Shown here: one piece after another, positions 5,902 through 7,859 of the stretch | How the letters are laid out: each line of letters opens with the position of its first letter | How positions within the stretch are numbered: position 1 is the stretch's first letter | Assembly (NCBI GenBank): GCA_012026855.1 | Contig: VEOV01000049.1 | Coordinates: forward strand, 1 to 7,859 | DNA from: Geobacter sp. | GTDB taxonomy: Bacteria > Desulfobacterota > Desulfuromonadia > Geobacterales > DSM-12255 | Reading direction: 5' to 3' | Length of the DNA: 7,859 bases | Notes under the pieces: model-generated | Database searches by the model: none | What the model saw: only the letters and a program-made list of their open reading frames with translations | Told to the model about the DNA's origin: nothing | Position numbers and translations under genes: made by a program

Positions 5902-6971
5902 TAGAAGAGTGTGCCGACTATGCTGCCGAGAACAGATATCGGCCCTGTGTCACTTATCCCTTCGGCGGCCTTTTCGACCTTTTTCTTGGTTGCGGTAGTA
6001 TCGCGATACAGTTTGTCTTCGTTGATGAGTTTGCCCAGAGTCCCTTCACCATTGTTTATCTTGCGAGTGATCTCGGAGAGGTTTTTGGTGGTCTCCTTGA
6101 TGTCATTATAAACAGCCTCTTCCTTTGCCAGTTTGCCCAGGGTGCCTTCACCGCGATTAATTTTTTCGGCAATTTCACGGATCTCCTTGAAGCCGGCGTT
6201 CATGTTGTCAGCGCCATTCTTGACATCACCGATTACGCTTTTCAGGTCAGTATAGAGAGAGGGGGCGTTGACCAGCTTGCCCAGCGTGCCTTCACCTTTA
6301 TCGATTTTTGCAGCAACAGAGTTGATGTTGCCACCTGCTGCCTGAAGGGTCTTGTACAGCTCCTTGTCATTAAGAAGCAGGGCCAATGAGCCATCGCCAC
6401 GGTCAATCTTTGCGGTAATGCTCTTGAAGTTGCTGATGGAGTCGGCGAGGTTCTCCCGGTTGTCATCAAGAATGCCGGCAATTTTCTTCATCACCATATT
6501 CTGGTTCTTGTTGATATCATTGATGAGTACTTTGGCATCTTTGACCACATCACTGACAGTGTCGACAATCACATCAATGTTTGCCGAGTCTTTTCCCTTT
6601 ACTGTACCTCCGGCAGGAAGAGGCGGTGCAGCAGGAGAGCCGAACGACAGGCTGAGGAACTGCCCCCCCAGAAGGTTGGTCAACCTCAGGCTGGCAACGG
6701 TATCAGTTTTTATCTTTGTTTCAGGTGCTACTTCGAAAGCTATTTCAACGTTGGCATCCTGCACCGTTATCGCGTTGATCTTGCCGACATTAACACCGGC
6801 AAGCCTTACTGGATCGCCGATTTTCAGGCCGGTGACCGTGGTCAGGTATGTCTTGTAGGGAACTTTCTTTTCAAATGGATTCCATTTCTCGCCGATTTCA
6901 AGCATCGCTCCCAACAAAATAAGAGCGAGCACAAAGAAAAAACCGACTTTTCGTTCTATAGTGTGAGCCAT
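5901..6971 (-). CDS. mlaD: MCE-domain lipid transport protein, MlaD type with repeat tail
   Basis: The 356-residue protein has one N-terminal membrane anchor (about 9-27) with the rest in the periplasm. The MCE domain spans roughly 38-112, with VTGLKIGDPVRLAGVNVGKI (46-65) and LLGGQFLSLSFG (100-111). MlaD proteins form a hexameric ring on the MlaFE transporter and pass phospholipid through a central pore. E. coli MlaD has about 183 residues; here about 240 follow the MCE domain. They are helix-rich and contain four copies of a motif like I-[DN]-x-G-[ED]-G-[ST]-L-x-x-L (189-206, 223-240, 271-288, 305-322). The start is the ATG at 6971, because AAGAGG (6983-6978) is six bases upstream, whereas the in-frame TTG at 6977 touches that site. 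It follows mlaE after 14 bp. Family secure; the cargo is not shown by the sequence. Confidence 0.93.
   Translation of the reverse strand: MAHTIERKVGFFFVLALILLGAMLEIGEKWNPFEKKVPYKTYLTTVTGLKIGDPVRLAGVNVGKINAITVQDANVEIAFEVAPETKIKTDTVASLRLTNLLGGQFLSLSFGSPAAPPLPAGGTVKGKDSANIDVIVDTVSDVVKDAKVLINDINKNQNMVMKKIAGILDDNRENLADSISNFKSITAKIDRGDGSLALLLNDKELYKTLQAAGGNINSVAAKIDKGEGTLGKLVNAPSLYTDLKSVIGDVKNGADNMNAGFKEIREIAEKINRGEGTLGKLAKEEAVYNDIKETTKNLSEITRKINNGEGTLGKLINEDKLYRDTTATKKKVEKAAEGISDTGPISVLGSIVGTLF
6006..6407 (-). repeat. Four protein-level repeats in the MlaD-type tail
   Basis: Four copies of an 18-residue unit occur at 6407-6354, 6305-6252, 6161-6108 and 6059-6006. They read IDRGDGSLALLLNDKELY, IDKGEGTLGKLVNAPSLY, INRGEGTLGKLAKEEAVY and INNGEGTLGKLINEDKLY. 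Starts are 34, 48 and 34 residues apart; the middle gap is longer by 14 residues, equal to two heptads. The first copy is the most divergent. Confidence 0.9.
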
Positions 6972-6977
6972 AATCAA

Positions 6978-6983
6978 CCTCTT
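6978..6983 (-). promoter_or_regulatory. Ribosome-binding site deciding the MlaD-type start
   Basis: AAGAGG on the minus strand lies in the 14-bp gap after the mlaE stop, six bases before the ATG at 6971. The in-frame TTG at 6977 directly adjoins it and is therefore an unlikely start. Confidence 0.75.
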
Positions 6984-6985
6984 AA

Positions 6986-7762
6986 CTACATTAACAACCT
7001 TGTCAGGATATAGTCTGCAATAAGAATCATCATGAAAGAAAGCACAACCGACCTTGTGGTTGAGCGGGCGATGCCCCTGGGGCCACCACTGGTGGTAAAC
7101 CCGATGTAGCAGCAGACAAGTGCTATAATGCCACCAAAAGTCACTGCCTTGATAAGACCGATCCCAATCTCTTTCAGCTTCAATGCATCATGAATACTGT
7201 CGTAGTAAATCCAGTATGACACGAAAATTTGCGGATGAAAGTTGCTGATAAGAGCGCCACCGGCAATGCCGACCAGATCGGCATAAACAACCAGTGCAGG
7301 CATGCAGATGAGGCAGGCTATCATGCGAGGCATGGCCAGATAGCGAACCGGGTGAATATCCAGCGTCTTCAGGGCGTCTATCTCTTCGTAAACCTTCATG
7401 ACGCCGATTTCAGCCGCCATGGCCGAACCGGCGCGCCCGGCAACCAGAAAGCTGGTCATTACCGGGCCAAGCTCTCTTACCATGGAGTGCCCGACAATGG
7501 CGCCGATGATGTTCTGACCACCGTATTTATTGAGCTCCACGCCAGTTTGCAGCGCCAGGACCATGCCGACAAAGAACGCCATGACCGAGGCAACCGGCAG
7601 CGTTTCATAGCCGATGATCATCATCTGGGTGGCAATACTGTGCAGATTTCTCGGCGCCTCTTTAAAGAAGAACAGAGTCTGGTAAAGGAGAATTATCATC
7701 TCGCCGATAACGGTCAGAGAGGTGACAATTTTCTTGCCTATGAAGTCGAAAAATGTCTTCAT
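6986..7762 (-). CDS. mlaE: MlaE-type ABC transporter permease
   Basis: The 258-residue integral membrane protein matches the MlaE/YrbE permease family in length and sequence. Markers are the block ELGPVMTSFLVAGRAGSAMA (97-116) and the coupling segment EIGVMKVYEEIDALKTLDIH (118-137), whose EExxAL core contacts the ATPase. VRYLAMPRMIA (139-149) follows. An N-terminal amphipathic helix and about five membrane helices are expected. Two MlaE subunits with two MlaF ATPases and an MlaD hexamer form the inner-membrane phospholipid transporter. The ATG at 7762 overlaps the stop of the preceding partial gene (ATGA). The ribosome site is weak (GGGGAAAG, distant), consistent with translational coupling. 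The MlaD-type gene follows after 14 bp. No MlaF gene is in view. Confidence 0.95.
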   Translation of the reverse strand: MKTFFDFIGKKIVTSLTVIGEMIILLYQTLFFFKEAPRNLHSIATQMMIIGYETLPVASVMAFFVGMVLALQTGVELNKYGGQNIIGAIVGHSMVRELGPVMTSFLVAGRAGSAMAAEIGVMKVYEEIDALKTLDIHPVRYLAMPRMIACLICMPALVVYADLVGIAGGALISNFHPQIFVSYWIYYDSIHDALKLKEIGIGLIKAVTFGGIIALVCCYIGFTTSGGPRGIARSTTRSVVLSFMMILIADYILTRLLM

Positions 7763-7859
7763 TTTATGCTGCTTTCCCCTGATTTCCAGTTGAAGCCGAA
7801 CGGCAGCCAGAACAGTGACAACCTTCTGCTGCTGCCGTCTTCGGTAAAATTGATCAACC
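7759..7859 (-). CDS. 3' end of an unidentified gene upstream of mlaE
   Basis: One minus-strand frame entering from the right edge is open for 32 codons and stops at TGA (7761-7759), overlapping the mlaE ATG by 4 bp (ATGA). The visible tail begins LINFTEDGSSRRLSL and continues FWLPFGFNWKSGE before SSIK. It contains aromatic, strand-like residues. It does not look like the C-terminus of an MlaF ATPase, but 32 residues are too few to identify it. The overlap is typical of genes in one operon and is the main reason to believe the frame. Function unknown. Confidence 0.55.
   Translation of the reverse strand, partial: LINFTEDGSSRRLSLFWLPFGFNWKSGESSIK

Noticed and set aside
6352..6858. Plus-strand 168-codon frame
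   Set aside because: It is antisense to the MCE-domain gene and arises from the reverse complement of its repeats and codon use.
7763..7859. N-terminal extension of MlaE in its own frame to the right edge
   Set aside because: The frame is open, but it reads as a glutamine/arginine-rich stretch unlike MlaE, and the ATG at 7762 gives the usual family length with an ATGA overlap.

Overview
The window looks like a chromosomal segment of a free-living, Gram-negative, nitrogen-assimilating bacterium. The best fit is the deltaproteobacterial Geobacter/Desulfuromonadales group. This placement is an inference from the protein sequences, the sigma-54-type glnB-glnA unit, the long MCE protein and the moderate G+C content; no database search was possible. 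An outer membrane is implied by the Mla-type lipid transport genes. No mobile element, CRISPR array, rRNA gene or phage gene was seen.

Layout. Positions 1-1644 are read leftwards. A 23S rRNA pseudouridine synthase (rluB type, 817-1644) is followed after 7 bp by tRNA-Leu(CAG) (723-809). A rho-independent terminator comes next (681-712), and then an orphan ParA/MinD-like ATPase (654 down to the window edge). Positions 1645-2125 are a non-coding divergent region. It holds a tentative rluB promoter, a good sigma-54 promoter (2030-2045) and a short structured leader. Positions 2126-3908 carry glnB (PII signal protein) and glnA (type I glutamine synthetase) as a nitrogen-regulated unit closed by a strong terminator (3929-3956). 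Positions 4033-5037 encode a GT-B (GT4-like) glycosyltransferase with its own promoter.

The right part is a leftward operon: the 3' end of an unknown gene (7859-7759), the mlaE-type ABC permease (7762-6986), an MCE/MlaD-type substrate-binding protein with a repeat-bearing tail (6971-5901), and a seven-helix CruF/DUF422-like membrane protein (5901-5038). The unknown gene overlaps mlaE by 4 bp. The mlaD stop and the CruF-like start share one base. This operon abuts the glycosyltransferase gene tail to tail with no spare base.

How the genes work together. GlnB senses 2-oxoglutarate, ATP/ADP and (through Tyr51) glutamine, and controls GlnA activity and nitrogen-regulated transcription; sigma-54 control of the pair fits this. 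MlaE and MlaD are parts of an inner-membrane machine moving phospholipid between the membranes. The tightly coupled carotenoid-hydratase-like protein is the most interesting point: it suggests a polyisoprenoid or other lipid partner for an Mla-type transporter, or a repurposed DUF422 protein. No MlaF ATPase gene is visible in the window.
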